Part shown: piece after piece, positions 1 to 10,576 of the stretch
Layout: each line of letters starts with the position of its first letter
Position numbering within the stretch: the first letter of the stretch is position 1
Source of the DNA: Penelope pileata
Lineage: Eukaryota; Chordata; Aves; Galliformes; Cracidae
NCBI GenBank assembly: GCA_013396635.1
Contig: WBMW01001574.1
Span: 643,778 to 707,777, forward strand
Length of the DNA: 64,000 nt
Reading direction: 5' to 3'
Made by a program: the position numbers and the translations under genes
Notes under the pieces: model-generated
The model's database searches: none
The model's input: the letters and a program-made list of their open reading frames with translations, nothing else
Told to the model about the DNA's origin: nothing

Positions 1-3000
1 AGACAGGTGCCAGAACACACATTCCAGATGCGGATGTGTCTGTCACTAGTTCCACCGCCAGTGGCTAGAACGTTTGACTGCCATGGACACCATGCCACAG
101 CCTGAAAAAGAAAGGGTTCATTAAGAGGTACAAAGGCAACCTGTTCCCTTTTGCACCTTCCAGAGCCCAGGCCACAACAGCTCCAGGGCAGCCTCCCTCC
201 AACAAGGCAGGGGCTACAGCAAGTGCTGCACACGTGCCTTCCACACAGACATGCACTCACCTTGACAGCACCTTGGTGCTGAGTGAAGGTCTGTACAGGA
301 GCAAAGTCTCCACTGTCCCCCTGAATACATGGCCAGATGTTCACCAGGTTGTCATTGCCACCACTGGCCAGGTAGCGGCCATCTAGAGACCACTTGAGTC
401 CACACACCTCCTGTGTGTGGCCAGCAAGGGTGGCCACATGGTGCTCAGCCACTCTGACATCGTGGTGGTGGATGTGGCCAGTTCGTGACCCACTGCAGAG
501 AGGAAGTCAGTGTCAGACTTGTGCATTTCCACCATTTTGTGCTGTTGCAAGGCTGCCTTTCCTGCCACTGGGTTTCAGCCAGTGGAACCAACATCATTGT
601 CCTGTTGACATGACCAAAGCAGCCACAGAAGCCCTTCACAACTTCAGCATAAAGGGCAAGGAAAAACAGGTCTCCCCTCAGTCCTGACAGAACAGGCCAA
701 GTACAAACCCTGAGGTGGTAAGAAGCCCTGAACCAGAAGAGGAGCTCCCATGGGCCACCCCTAATCCACACCATTGACAGATCTAGGATAGAAATCTCCA
801 ACAACTGGACACTACTTCACCCCTAGAGCTTTACCTGGAAAGGATGTAGCTGTTCCAGCTGAGGGACCCCACACGGGAAGAGTGGCTGGTCATATTTCGG
901 AGACGCTTCTGCTGCTGTATGTCCCATAACTAGAGAAGCAGAGCATTATGTTTTCCAGAGGATAATGAAACCCAGCCCTGTTGCTTTTCCCAGGGAAACT
1001 CACTACACAGGCTCTAGCATTCAACCTTTTCAGTATGGGAAAATGAGTTTCTCATGTGTACAGAACAAAGTTACTCCAGGCACCAGAAAACCCCTCGGAA
1101 GTCTGCCTTGCTGCTGCAGTCACTGAGCACAGCTGGATGGGGACACTTCCATCCCACACTAGTCTTTGCACCTTCAACACTACAGGACAGAGGCTGTAAC
1201 CACTAATAGTCAGAAGACTGCAGAAAGGATTCCCACTGCAGTGAAGGTCACCACCTTTTGGAGAGTGGCAGTAGATGACAGAGCTATGAAAAGCCACTTG
1301 GAATTCATGCTGCCTCCTGATGCCATGAGTGTCAGGACACCTTCAGACAATATTTATTGCTATCTGATATGACAAAGTATATGAGTGATGTTCTCTACAG
1401 GCCTCTACCACAAACCATCTACTTCATCCCCCCCAAGCTCCTGCCATCAGCAGTTCAATAGAACACATCCCTCCCCAGGGCCTAGGGGTAAAATCAGGTC
1501 AGAACTGTGTCCATCCTTCCTGCAGGGCCTTTGTTCCAAGGCCCCACAGCCCCACTAATCCATAGACAACACCTCTGGATTTCTGCACTCACCTGGACCT
1601 CAGCACTTCTTGTGCCAACAGCAAGGTAGTTTCCTTCTTTAATCCATGACACAGAGGATACGTAATCATCTGGATTCTCTATCTGCAGCAGCTGGATGAT
1701 TTCCCCAGTAGAATGATTCCACAAATAGACAGAGTTGTCCAGAGCCACTGCCAGGAAGTTCTGAGAGCTCCAGTCAATGAGATTCAGATCTACAATTTGG
1801 AAGAGCAATGCCCACATCTCAGCACAGCACTGCAGCCAGATATTTTCACCAGTGCTGAAATTGCCAGGTCTCCCACCCACACCAGCTGTATGTGCATGCA
1901 GGTAAGGGGCAGCCTCCTGGCAGTCACCATGCCCTAGTCAGGTAGGTCCAAGTCATCCACAAGGTGCTCTGGACTGCTGATCCTATGAGGCTGCACAGGG
2001 ACACTCTGGAAGTAGTCAGTGTCCATCTGAGTGCACGAGAAACTGAAACAGCCCAGTTAGAGAGCTCCAGTTTGTCAGAACACACTGATCCCAGGTAATG
2101 CTCTCCAAGTGCAGAATCATCTCAACACTGCAGCCTACTTACAATAGTCATTGCGGATCTCCGGTGCATCCAGGATCCGGTCTGGCATTGAGGGAATGTA
2201 TCTGCCGTGCTTTCTGCTGGAAGCAGGTGTAGTCTTCTGGCTGTAGAGCACTTTCAGGTTATTCTGATAGCCTGTGCACAGAGAAACAGCTTTGTTATCC
2301 TGAGTTACCTTTTCCCTTCTGATCATTTACCCAATTAGAAAAACCCTGTCAGTGAAAATAAAGTCCTGGAGAAGAGACCTGCACAGAAGAGCACTGTGTG
2401 CTAGCATCGCTGGCAGTATTAACTGCTGAACCAGGGTGGGTTCCAACTCCCTAATTCACAAGAACACATTTAACTGACCAGCACTTGGTTTTCTGTATTC
2501 CACTATATGCTTAGTGACCATTGCTGCACACTTTTTTTTGCCTGGAGATTTTGAAGCTTTTGCAAACATCAGGAAAATCTGTCATCTTCAGTACAAGTAA
2601 ACAATTGGCAGTCACTACCCAACTTTTGTTGAACAACATGCCAGCTCCCAAACTTCAAGAAACCTAAGAGGGAGATCGCAAGGAGGTGTGTGCAAGGAAG
2701 TCTGAGACACAGCCAGTTCATCTCTCCCATGCGCAAACACAGGGCCTGTGTGTTGCAGTTCCCCATGCAGACCTCTCCAGCCAAGTCCCTCACACAGACC
2801 CCACATCATACCTTCCGGAGCATTCTGTGGCTTTCCACTAAGGCGGAGAATCTTTGCCTCTTCTACATCAAAGCCGTTAAGATTCACTGCCCAGGATTTC
2901 TGTTGCTCCTAGAGAGACAAACCACCCTCAGCAAGACTCATGTGAAGTGCAAAGCCCATGCCACCCTTAAACAATACTGCAGCTGGTAGAAAACACACCC

Positions 3001-4431
3001 AAGCCCCCGTCTCCTAGAATTAGGAGGTGTTTGGTTGTGCTGTGGGATTCAGCTGCACATAGGCAGCTCAGTTTTCCCTCAGACGCCAGCACTGTGTTCT
3101 GCTCAGATTTTCATACAGAGGAGGGGCAAACTAAGTTTGTCATTGCCAGTGGGGAAAGCCACAGCTACAAGGGACCAAATGCTTCATAAACACATTTTAG
3201 AGCACTGTGTACACATTCCAGAACAGCTCCCCATGTAGACATTGTCCTAGAATAGCTACTGCCAGCAGTTTCACTGCGCTCAGGCTCACAGCCCTCATCT
3301 CTGTGACCTGCTGTTCTGAAATCTCAACAGCCTAAGTTTTGCTACCAGAAGCTGCACAGATTCAAGTGGAAGCCTGTACCTAAGGAAAGATCCCTGCATA
3401 GCATCTGTGCTATCTGTGGGCTGTGTAACCATTCCCCTTGCAGACTCCTGAAGCCAAGCATTGGAAGTGGGGGTGGCTGGAGCCCTCAGCTCCACATCCA
3501 CTTTTAGAGCCTGCTTCTCTGTGAGAGGTCACAAAGGATTAGGTGTTTGACAATGGTCATCATAATCATCTCAGTACTGTGCTCACCTTCTTGGTAGGGG
3601 AATCTTGTTCAGGGTCATTTTCTTTGGTTAGGAGGAAATTGGCCATTTCCATCTGCATAGTGCTGCGGTTGGGAATGTAGCGATCTCCCCCAGCTTTTGT
3701 TGGAGTGCTCTGGACTTTAGACCCAGATTTGCCTGTGTTCACATGCACAGATATTGCCTTAGAGACATTGAACAGTCGATATTCAAGCTTTCAACAAAGC
3801 AAAACCAGCATTCTGGGAGGTGTTTTACCGATATAGGCTACACCAGGGACAAGTTCCATGGCTTTAGCAGGACACAGTGCACACAAGGCATCCAGCTCAC
3901 AGCCAGCTCCTGGCCTCCCCCGTACCTCCCCGCATAAAGGCATGGAGCTCTGACCAGGAGGAGATAACTCCTGGGGTCTCCTCCAACAGCAGCTCCAGGG
4001 CTCACAGCTAAGGGGAGGGCGTTTACCGCTGTCCCACCGCCAAGCCGCCAGCACCCGCACCCTCCCACATAGGCCCCAGCACAGCCGCATCACGAGGCCG
4101 GGCGGGGAGGGCAGCGCTCTGCCCATCAGCGCCGGGAAGTGGGGGTGACCCAGGGACCGGGCTTGCAGCCCACCGCCTCCCGCCCGGCAGAGCCCCCCCC
4201 ACCCCCCTGTGCTGCCGGGCGCTGCCGCTCACCGGGGGTCTTGGACGGCGTCTTGCTGCCGCTGTACGAGCGGTTGGCCGGCTTCATGGGCGACATGCCG
4301 GCGGCGGGGCTGGGGCCGGGGCCACCGCTCTCCTTGGCCTTGCGCTGCCACCGCGCCGGCGGGGCGTTGGGGATCGGCGTGTCCAGCTTCAGCAGCCCGT
4401 GCAGGTCCGCCTCGAACACGAAGTGCGCCAT
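1..4431 (-). CDS. CDC20: CDC20, APC/C co-activator (3' end cut by window)
   Basis: WD40 activator of the anaphase-promoting complex; it brings substrates such as securin and cyclin B to the ligase and is the target of the spindle checkpoint. Coding exons (high to low): 4431-4233, 3732-3587, 2908-2812, 2271-2143, 1789-1593, 929-835, 492-261, 101-1; all junctions keep phase. About 398 residues are visible; the family has about 499, so the last WD repeats lie outside. Seen: N-terminus beginning MAHFVFEADLH, C-box DRYIPNR (residues 83-89), KEN box (103-105), MAD2-binding KVLYSQKTTP (154-163), then WD blades with SVYLW, EGNYLAVGT and NDNLVNIW. The Cys of the mammalian CRY box is Gly here (G170-R171-Y172). 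The start ATG at 4431 matches the vertebrate start. MPL ends about 550 bases upstream on the same strand. Confidence 0.97.
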
Positions 4432-4739
4432 GGCGCTGCGGGCGGCCCGCCGGCGTCAACGAGGCACAGGGCCTTCCCCTCGGGGCCTTCCCTTCCTCCA
4501 TGACCCCACTCCCCATTCCCGCCAGGCCGTGCCTCAGGACCCACTTCTCCACAAGAGACCCCCTCAGGCCCTTACACCCTCTCAGGACCCCCTCACGCCT
4601 CAGCTTCCCGAACGTCCCCCTCCAGCCCTGCTCGGCTCCCCAGGCCGCGCCGCCAGCCCCTCTCACCTCCGCTCACCCCGCTCCGACTCACGCGGTCCCG
4701 CTCCTCGCAGGTTTTAAATCCCGCGCGGCCGCCCCTCCC

Positions 4740-4801
4740 ATTGGCTGATTCAAACCTAACCGCCGCACGTTTGCCATGGCGACCCCCCGCGCATCCATTG
4801 G
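4740..4801 (-). promoter_or_regulatory. CDC20 promoter: two CCAAT boxes and a CDE/CHR-like element
   Basis: Read on the minus strand, 310-370 bases before the CDC20 start: CCAAT at 4801-4797, GGCGG at 4764-4760, a 5-base spacer, TTTGAA (CHR) at 4754-4749, then a second CCAAT at 4744-4740. A TCCCGCGC E2F-like core lies at 4719-4726 on the plus strand. CHR plus NF-Y sites is the known control of G2/M genes through DREAM/MuvB. The classical CDE-CHR spacer is 4 bases, so the CDE half is a weaker match than the CHR. The transcription start is not visible. Confidence 0.6.
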
Positions 4802-4949
4802 CTGAGCCGCAGAGTGGGGCGGGGCTCTCCCCGCCGCGTGCCGTCAGCCCGGCAGTGTGGGGACGGAGAGGGCCGGGGTGAGGGGGTTGCGCGGCGCCGG
4901 GAGCGGGACGGGCACGAAGGAGCGAGGAGGCCGCGTGGTTGCGCTGTAA

Positions 4950-4955
4950 TTTATA
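4950..4955 (-). terminator. Possible MPL polyadenylation signal (TATAAA variant)
   Basis: The only AATAAA-like hexamer soon after the MPL stop on the minus strand is TATAAA, 21 bases beyond it. If used, the MPL 3' UTR would be under about 60 bases and end just before the CDC20 promoter. It is not the canonical hexamer, so this is tentative. Confidence 0.3.
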
Positions 4956-4976
4956 TCTCGGCGGGGAGGGGGCGGC

Positions 4977-7900
4977 TCAGGGCGGCCCGCGCGGCTCCCA
5001 GCCGCCCACGAGCAGGTAGGACTGGTTGGCGATGTCCATGCCGGGCGCCGCCCCGCACCAGGGCGGGCGGGAGGCGGCGGGCTCGGCCGGCGGCTCGGCG
5101 GGGTCCCCGCGGGGCCCGGGCAGCACCTCCAGCAGGCAGGGCAGCACGGCGTCCTCCGGCGGCTGCTTGTAGAAGGCGCCGGCCTGGAGGGGGAGGAGGG
5201 ACGGCCTCGGGGCAGCCCCGGAGGCTGCGGGGCGGCCCGAGGTGCCCGGCGCTCACCTGGCCCTGCCGGGGGCTGTCCCGCAGGAAGCTGCCCAGCGCGC
5301 GGTGCAGGTCGGGCACGGGCGGCCACAGCTTCTGCTTCACGCTGCTGAGGGGGCAGCGGACCGTGGCGGGCGGACCCCGGCTCCGTGCCCCGCTGCCCCG
5401 GGGGGGGGTTCCGGCGGGCCGGGTCTTACCTGCACAGGGAGGGGAAGGTGCACCGCAGCCCCAGCAGCACGCCCGTGAAGACGAGTGGCACCACCGTCAC
5501 GCTCGGGATCACCCAACCTGCGGCGGGGNNNNNNNNNNNNNNNNNNNNNNNNNNNNNNNNNNCTGCGGGATCTGGCACCTCCTCATCCCACCCGGGCACC
5601 CCCAGCCCTTACCTGCCTCGGCTGTGGCATCCACCATGACGGGCTCAGACCACGCGCTCCAGCTGCCCCCGTACCATGGCCCCCCGGGCTGGGCCCGCAC
5701 CTGTGCGCGGTAGCGGGCACCAGGCCGCAGGTCCAGCACCTCTTTGTGGGCTGCCCGTGGGACCTGCAGCACCTGCGGGCACAGCGGGGCTGGGCCGGTG
5801 GCCATATGGGCTGCAGCTGCCCGCAGTGCCCGACCCTGCACTACCTTCCAGTCGGGGCTGCCCTCAGTGCTGTAGCGGACCTGGTACTCCAGCTGCTCCG
5901 CCAGCGCCTCCAGGGGCGGCAACCACTGCAGGCTCAGCCGGCCCTGTGCCACCACCGCCTGCACCAAGCGCGGGGCCTCTGTCAGCACTGTGGGGACACA
6001 CATGTCACTGCCGCGGGACAGGCACTTGTCCTGCGCAAGGGCTGTGGCGGCGGCGCTGGGGCTCACCAGCCTGGTGTGGCCAGAAGGGCTCCTGGAAGTA
6101 GCTGAGCACGGGCAGCCCGTGGGGCTGGGTGACATTCACCAGGACAGCGACGGCGCTGCCAGCCGTGGGCTGGAAGGTGCAGGTGTGGCTGCCCTGCGTC
6201 CCTACACTGATGTCCTCGCACTGCTGCCACATGTCCTCCCTGCAAGGTGGGCGGGTGGTGACCGCACCGCAGTGGCACCACTGCCCTCTGCCAGCCCTAC
6301 TCTGGGGCAGAGCCCCGGCCCCAGCCCATGCTGCCTGCTCCTGCTCTTGCCCAGCAAAGCTGGGCTCAGAGTGGCAGCAGGGGGCAGCAGGAAGGTGCGA
6401 GGCCGATGCTGGCACGTGGCCTGCTGGCGGTGTGGGATGCCGTGCAGGGCCAGCCGGCCCTGGCTGTACTGCTGCTCTGCACCCCGCTGTGCCCCCTACC
6501 TCTCGCTGGCCCCACTTGCAGGTGCCTGGTAGAAGAGCTCATGGTGGGAGCCACGTTGCTCGGTGGGGTCCCAGCTCCACTTGCAGCACACGCGCTGCAG
6601 GTCGGGGGTGCTGCACCGCAGCCCGATGTCCCCTGGGCAGGTGACAGCCAGGGCAGGGAGGGGGCTGCTTCCCCCCAAGCCCTCCAAAACCCAACCCCTG
6701 GTTGGGTGCTTGGCAGCCCCAGCAGTGGGGACGGTCGCTCACCGGAGGAGCGCGGTGTCTCTGCAACCACCGCCTGTGACCATGGCCCCCAGACGCCGTC
6801 CATGGAGGTGCCGTCAGGCTTGCTGCGCACCTGGATGCTGTACCTCACCCCGGGCTGCAGGTCCCGGAGGACCACTCGGGTGTCAGCCTGCACCAGCCCC
6901 TGCAGGAGAGGGGTGAGGCTGGGGGCCGCTGTGGGTGTGGATCCCCCACCCCTGCACATACCTGCACTGCTGCCGGGGAGGCTGCGGCTGCCCCGGCCGT
7001 GGGGTGGGCTCTGACAGTGGGGTGGGTGTGGGGGTCCCTGGAGCGCTGCTCCTTAGTGCCTGGTGCTGTGCCGTGGGGTGTCCCTGCGGGGCTGGCAGGG
7101 CGGCAGCGCACCTCGTACAGGAAGAAGTTGGGGTAGTCAGCGAGTGGCGGCTGCCACCACACACAGAGCTGGCCCACGGCTCCGGCCCAGCGGGTGCTGA
7201 TGTTCACCGGGGGGGCGATGAGACCTGTGGGGACGTGTCCCCCTCCTGCAGCAGCCCCGGCCCTGCCGATGCTGCCAGCCCTGGTGCAGGCGCAGAGGAG
7301 GGAAGGGGACTGGTGCCCGGTGTTGTGCCGTGGGAGGGACTCACCCACCGCCTCCACACTGAGCTCCCGGCTGTGCTGGGTCTGGTTGGTGGCCGTGTCC
7401 AGGATGAGGACGTGGAGACGAGTGAAGAGCCGCACGTCCTGGCTGGGAAACACACAGACGTTCCGTGTCCTGCCGGCCCCGCGGCGCTGCTTGGAAACCG
7501 CACACGTGGTGGGTGCGTCCCTGCAGAACAGGTGGGGGGTCCTGCAGCACCCCTGGGCCGGCCAGGGGAGAGGGCACCGGGATATGGCTCCGGGCCCACA
7601 GTGTCACCAGCTCCTTCCCGTGGGATGGCCGTGGTCCCAGCCCCGCCGTGCCCTACCTGCTGTACCAGTAGTAGAAGCACTGCGTCCTGTTCAGCTCCTC
7701 GTCCTCGTCCCAGAAGCACGTGAGGTCCTCGAAGGAGCGGGAGAAGCAGAGGATGTCCTCGGGCACCTCCTCCAGCAGCGCGGCGTCTGGCGGGAGGGTG
7801 TGCATGAAGGAGCCCCCGGCTCAGCCCCACCCCTCGTGTGGCCCCTCCTGCTCGAGCCCCCGCCAGCGCTGAGGGGAGGGATGCTCACATCACAGGACGG

Positions 7901-9468
7901 CCCTGCTGCTCCTCCCTGCCTGGCACGCGGAGTCTTTTGGGACAAACAAACATCCCGAAATAGCCCTGCGGTTGGAGGGCCAGGCCCGGCCCTGGAGATC
8001 AGCGGGAAGCACCCCGGCCCGGCTCACGCCGGAAGGCGCACGGAAGTGTGATAGGGGAGCAGTGCCCCAGGGAGAGGAGAGGGCCTGGGGCTGGCGTGGG
8101 GCGCGCAGCCCTGGGCCCAGGGGATGCTCAGCCCCAGCCTGGGGTCTGCCAGAAGCTCTGGTCTAGGCCCCCCTCGGCATGTTGCTTTCATTGTTGTTGC
8201 AGGGATAAACTGGAGCATCACACCTGTGTGCTGCCAGCTGAGCCCACCCTGGGCGAAGGGAGCGAGCGTGAGAATGCCATGGTCCCCATACGTCTTTGCC
8301 AGGTGTCCCCCTGCTCTCCTGCCTCTCACTTTGCCCTGACCTCCAGCCTGTTCCTCCTTTCCCAGTGCAGTGTTGCCTTCCTCCCCCAGCCGTGTGCCTG
8401 CCCGCAGACCACAGCCTGCTCCCTCCTACCTGCTCTTCCCTTTTTGCATCCCCAGCCCCGCCCGGACTCTCCTGACCTTCTGCTGGCACTGTGACCCCCC
8501 AGCCCCAGGGGACAGTGGCACAGGGACCTGTGTGCCCCTGCTCCTGCGGGTTCCTATAGTTCCTATAGCATCCCTGCTCCGTGCACGCGGTTTCCTAGGA
8601 AAACTCATGGCACAGCTCTGTGACAGCACGAAGCATGCTCACGCATCACGCTGGCGGTGCAGCAGTGGCCTCGGGGCACACAGGCAGAGGTTGAGCCCTA
8701 ATGAGCTCTGTCTGGCCACAGATGGGATGGATGGGTATGAAAAGATGAGCGTGACATCAATGGTTTTGTGCCGTTAGTGCTTTTTATGGTGTTATAGAAA
8801 GGGTTAAAGGGCCAAAGGAGAGGGCTCAGAGGCCACCTGGGGAGCCCTGGGGTGCAGCAGAGCTGTGCAGTGGGCTGCAGAGCAGCAGTGAGCCCTGGGG
8901 CTGGCTTGGGGCTGGATGGAAGAAGCCCATCGGGCAGTAGGGTTGCAGTGCACGCTAAGCTCAGGGCTGTGCTGCAAGGCCGGCAGGATGAGCTGAGCGG
9001 TGCCACTGCAGTACTGTGGCATAGAGCTGTGCCCTGGGGTTTTCCACAGATTGCGTCACTGTAGCTCACAGCGTTCAATAAACAGAGAACCCCCATACCT
9101 GTGTGGGAGCGTGATGCTGTGGGGCTGGGAGCTGCCACCCCAAAATGGTGGCTGGGGGCTGCGGTGAGCAGGGCATCCTGGGGTGCCCCACAGGGGAGTG
9201 GGGCTCCATCACCCACCCCAAATGCTTCCCCCCGCAGACCCTCATGGTGCCTCTCCCTGATCTCGCACCCCCGTGGCTGCTGCAGGGCGCTCGCTGCCCT
9301 TGCAGGGCTGGCCTGCTTGCTCCCCTCTGGTCCACCCATGGGTGAAAAATGACCCTAGGACGTACCCTGGGATGTCACCGGCTCGAGGTCCATTGCAGGG
9401 CCGCACTGGCTCAGCAGGATGATGGTGAGCAGCGAGGGCAGCCAGCCCCGGTGCAGGCAGGCTGCCAT
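4977..9468 (-). CDS. MPL: MPL, thrombopoietin receptor
   Basis: Homodimeric type I cytokine receptor that signals through JAK2/STAT5 in megakaryocytes and stem cells. Exons: 9468-9366, 7786-7657, 7469-7345, 7224-6962, 6899-6743, 6632-6500, 6239-6067, 5987-5845, 5772-5613, 5517-5430, 5344-5257, 5183-4977; 589 aa against 635 in human. Seen: signal peptide from M1 (MAACLHRGWLP), first cytokine-receptor module with CFSRSFEDLTCFWDE and WGPWS (244-248), second module with WSAWS (447-451), a membrane segment at about 464-483, then R484-C485-T486-F487-P488 where mammals have RWQFP, box 1 PPVPDL (500-505), and a C-terminus with NQSYLL (Y577). The cytoplasmic tail is about 106 residues, somewhat short, with two tyrosines. 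Exon 11 has a tandem NAG acceptor. The poorly conserved ectodomain linker in exon 4 is the least certain stretch. Confidence 0.95.
5529..5562. other. Assembly gap (34 N)
   Basis: A run of 34 undetermined bases inside MPL intron 9 (5518-5612), in GC-rich DNA. It covers most of the region where the polypyrimidine tract and branch point for the transmembrane exon should lie. The coding sequence itself is unaffected. Confidence 0.99.
7787..9365 (-). other. MPL intron 1
   Basis: Separates the signal-peptide exon from the first receptor exon. It is the longest MPL intron and GC-rich. I see no second gene in it. A lone plus-strand AATAAA at 9077-9082 has no supporting ORF, and a short tandem copy of TTCCTATAG lies near 8551-8570. 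Confidence 0.6.
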
Positions 9469-9534
9469 CCCGCCTGCCGTGCTCGGCGCTTCCCAGCGCC
9501 CTGGCGGCTGCCTCGGCTCTGCGGGGCGATACCT

Positions 9535-9547
9535 TTATCTGGGAAGT
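9535..9547 (-). promoter_or_regulatory. MPL proximal GATA-ETS composite
   Basis: An AGATAA GATA site (minus strand, 9540-9535) lies one base from a GGAAGT ETS core on the plus strand (9542-9547), about 67-79 bases before the MPL ATG. Adjacent GATA and ETS sites are the known signature of megakaryocytic promoters, including human MPL. Function is inferred from motif and position. Confidence 0.55.
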
Positions 9548-9674
9548 GTCGGCTGTGCTGCTCAGGAAGCCTGGCTGGAGGCTCCCCCCGCCCCATCACC
9601 AGCACTTCCCCGTGCCCAAAACCACCGTGCTGCCGCCCCTCCGCCAGCAGCCGCAGTGCCAAGAGAGACTGCTC

Positions 9675-9685
9675 CTATCAGATAG
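9675..9685. promoter_or_regulatory. Palindromic double GATA site upstream of MPL
   Basis: CTATCAGATAG carries two overlapping, oppositely oriented GATA cores about 210 bases upstream of the MPL start. This arrangement is known to bind GATA-1 tightly using both zinc fingers, which suits a megakaryocyte gene. Confidence 0.5.
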
Positions 9686-10570
9686 GCGGCACGTCCTGCG
9701 CTTGTGGCTACCGGCACGCCGGGAGCTGGGGGTAGGAAGAAAAACAGCCCCTGAGAAAGCAGGGGGGCCCTGCTCAGGGCTGGGCAGGCAGCAGGGCTCC
9801 ATGACACCCGTGTCCTTGTTGGTGCTCAGGGCATGGGACGGTGGCTCTGGCTCCATCCCACCCTGCACTGCCCCATGCAGCTCTGCGCAGCCCCACTGTG
9901 CCGTGGGCAGGTTGGCATCAGCCTCCCCACAGCAGCCAGGGGCAGCCCGGGAGCATGGAGCTGGCTGTTCCCCCCTTCCCCTCCAATTTGTCACAGGTTT
10001 TGTCAAACCAATCCCACTTCCTTCTCCATCTGGTGACCGGGCCTTGCAGCCAGAGAAGCAAAAAGCTCAAAGCCTGCGTGGCAGTGTGGCAGCACGATGT
10101 GCCATTCCTGGCAGCGTCCTTGGCTCAGTGGGAGATACGGAGGGGGTGGCACATGGCACCGGGCTGCCTGCACACCAGTGGCTTCGGGAGCTGAAGCCAA
10201 TGGAGGTGCAGCCCCTCTGCTGTCTGTAGGGACTGCACAAGGGCAGGATGAGGAATCAGGCAGGAGCTCCCCAGAGATGGAGACCTGCCAGAACAGATCT
10301 CAGGGTACACTTGAGGACATGGCAGGCGTCAGAGAAATGCCCAAAGGCACAGCAACGCCTGCTGTTCCAGCAGGATGGTCGTGCTGTGGGACACACTGTT
10401 ATCACGCAGCTCCGTGCTGCTCTGAGGTGCTCTGGGTGCTAAGGGTGGGTGCCAGCAGTGCCCCGGGACATGCACTGCCCCACAGGGACAGGCTGGGGGA
10501 CTGGACACATCCTCGAGAAAAGCAGCAGCTCCCCATCCCTGTGCCAGAGCCAGCTGTCCATCACACTGTG

Positions 10571-10576
10571 TTTATT
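10571..10576 (-). terminator. TIE1 polyadenylation signal
   Basis: AATAAA on the minus strand, about 390 bases after the TIE1 stop codon, and the first canonical hexamer on this strand after it. It implies a 3' UTR of roughly 400 bases and leaves about 1.1 kb to the MPL start codon. Confidence 0.65.

Larger units (their letters stand above)
4020..5300. other. CpG island over CDC20 exon 1 and the MPL 3' exons
   Basis: Dense CpG and very high GC by eye from CDC20 exon 1 through the MPL-CDC20 spacer into the last MPL exons. It fits a constitutive CDC20 promoter; the terminal MPL exons are swept into the island, giving them Pro-, Ala- and Gly-rich coding. Boundaries are approximate. Confidence 0.6.

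Noticed and set aside
4769..4784. Second X-box-like site near the CDC20 promoter (GTTTGCCATGGCGACC)
   Set aside because: It has an extra base in one half and a mismatch in the other, and CDC20 is not a ciliary gene.
4814..5713. 299-aa plus-strand open frame
   Set aside because: It is the complement of the GC-rich last MPL exons and the CDC20 promoter, runs through the N gap, and has no domain; stops are simply rare in this composition.
9077..9082. Plus-strand AATAAA inside MPL intron 1
   Set aside because: No plus-strand coding exon or transcript evidence precedes it; hexamers occur often by chance.
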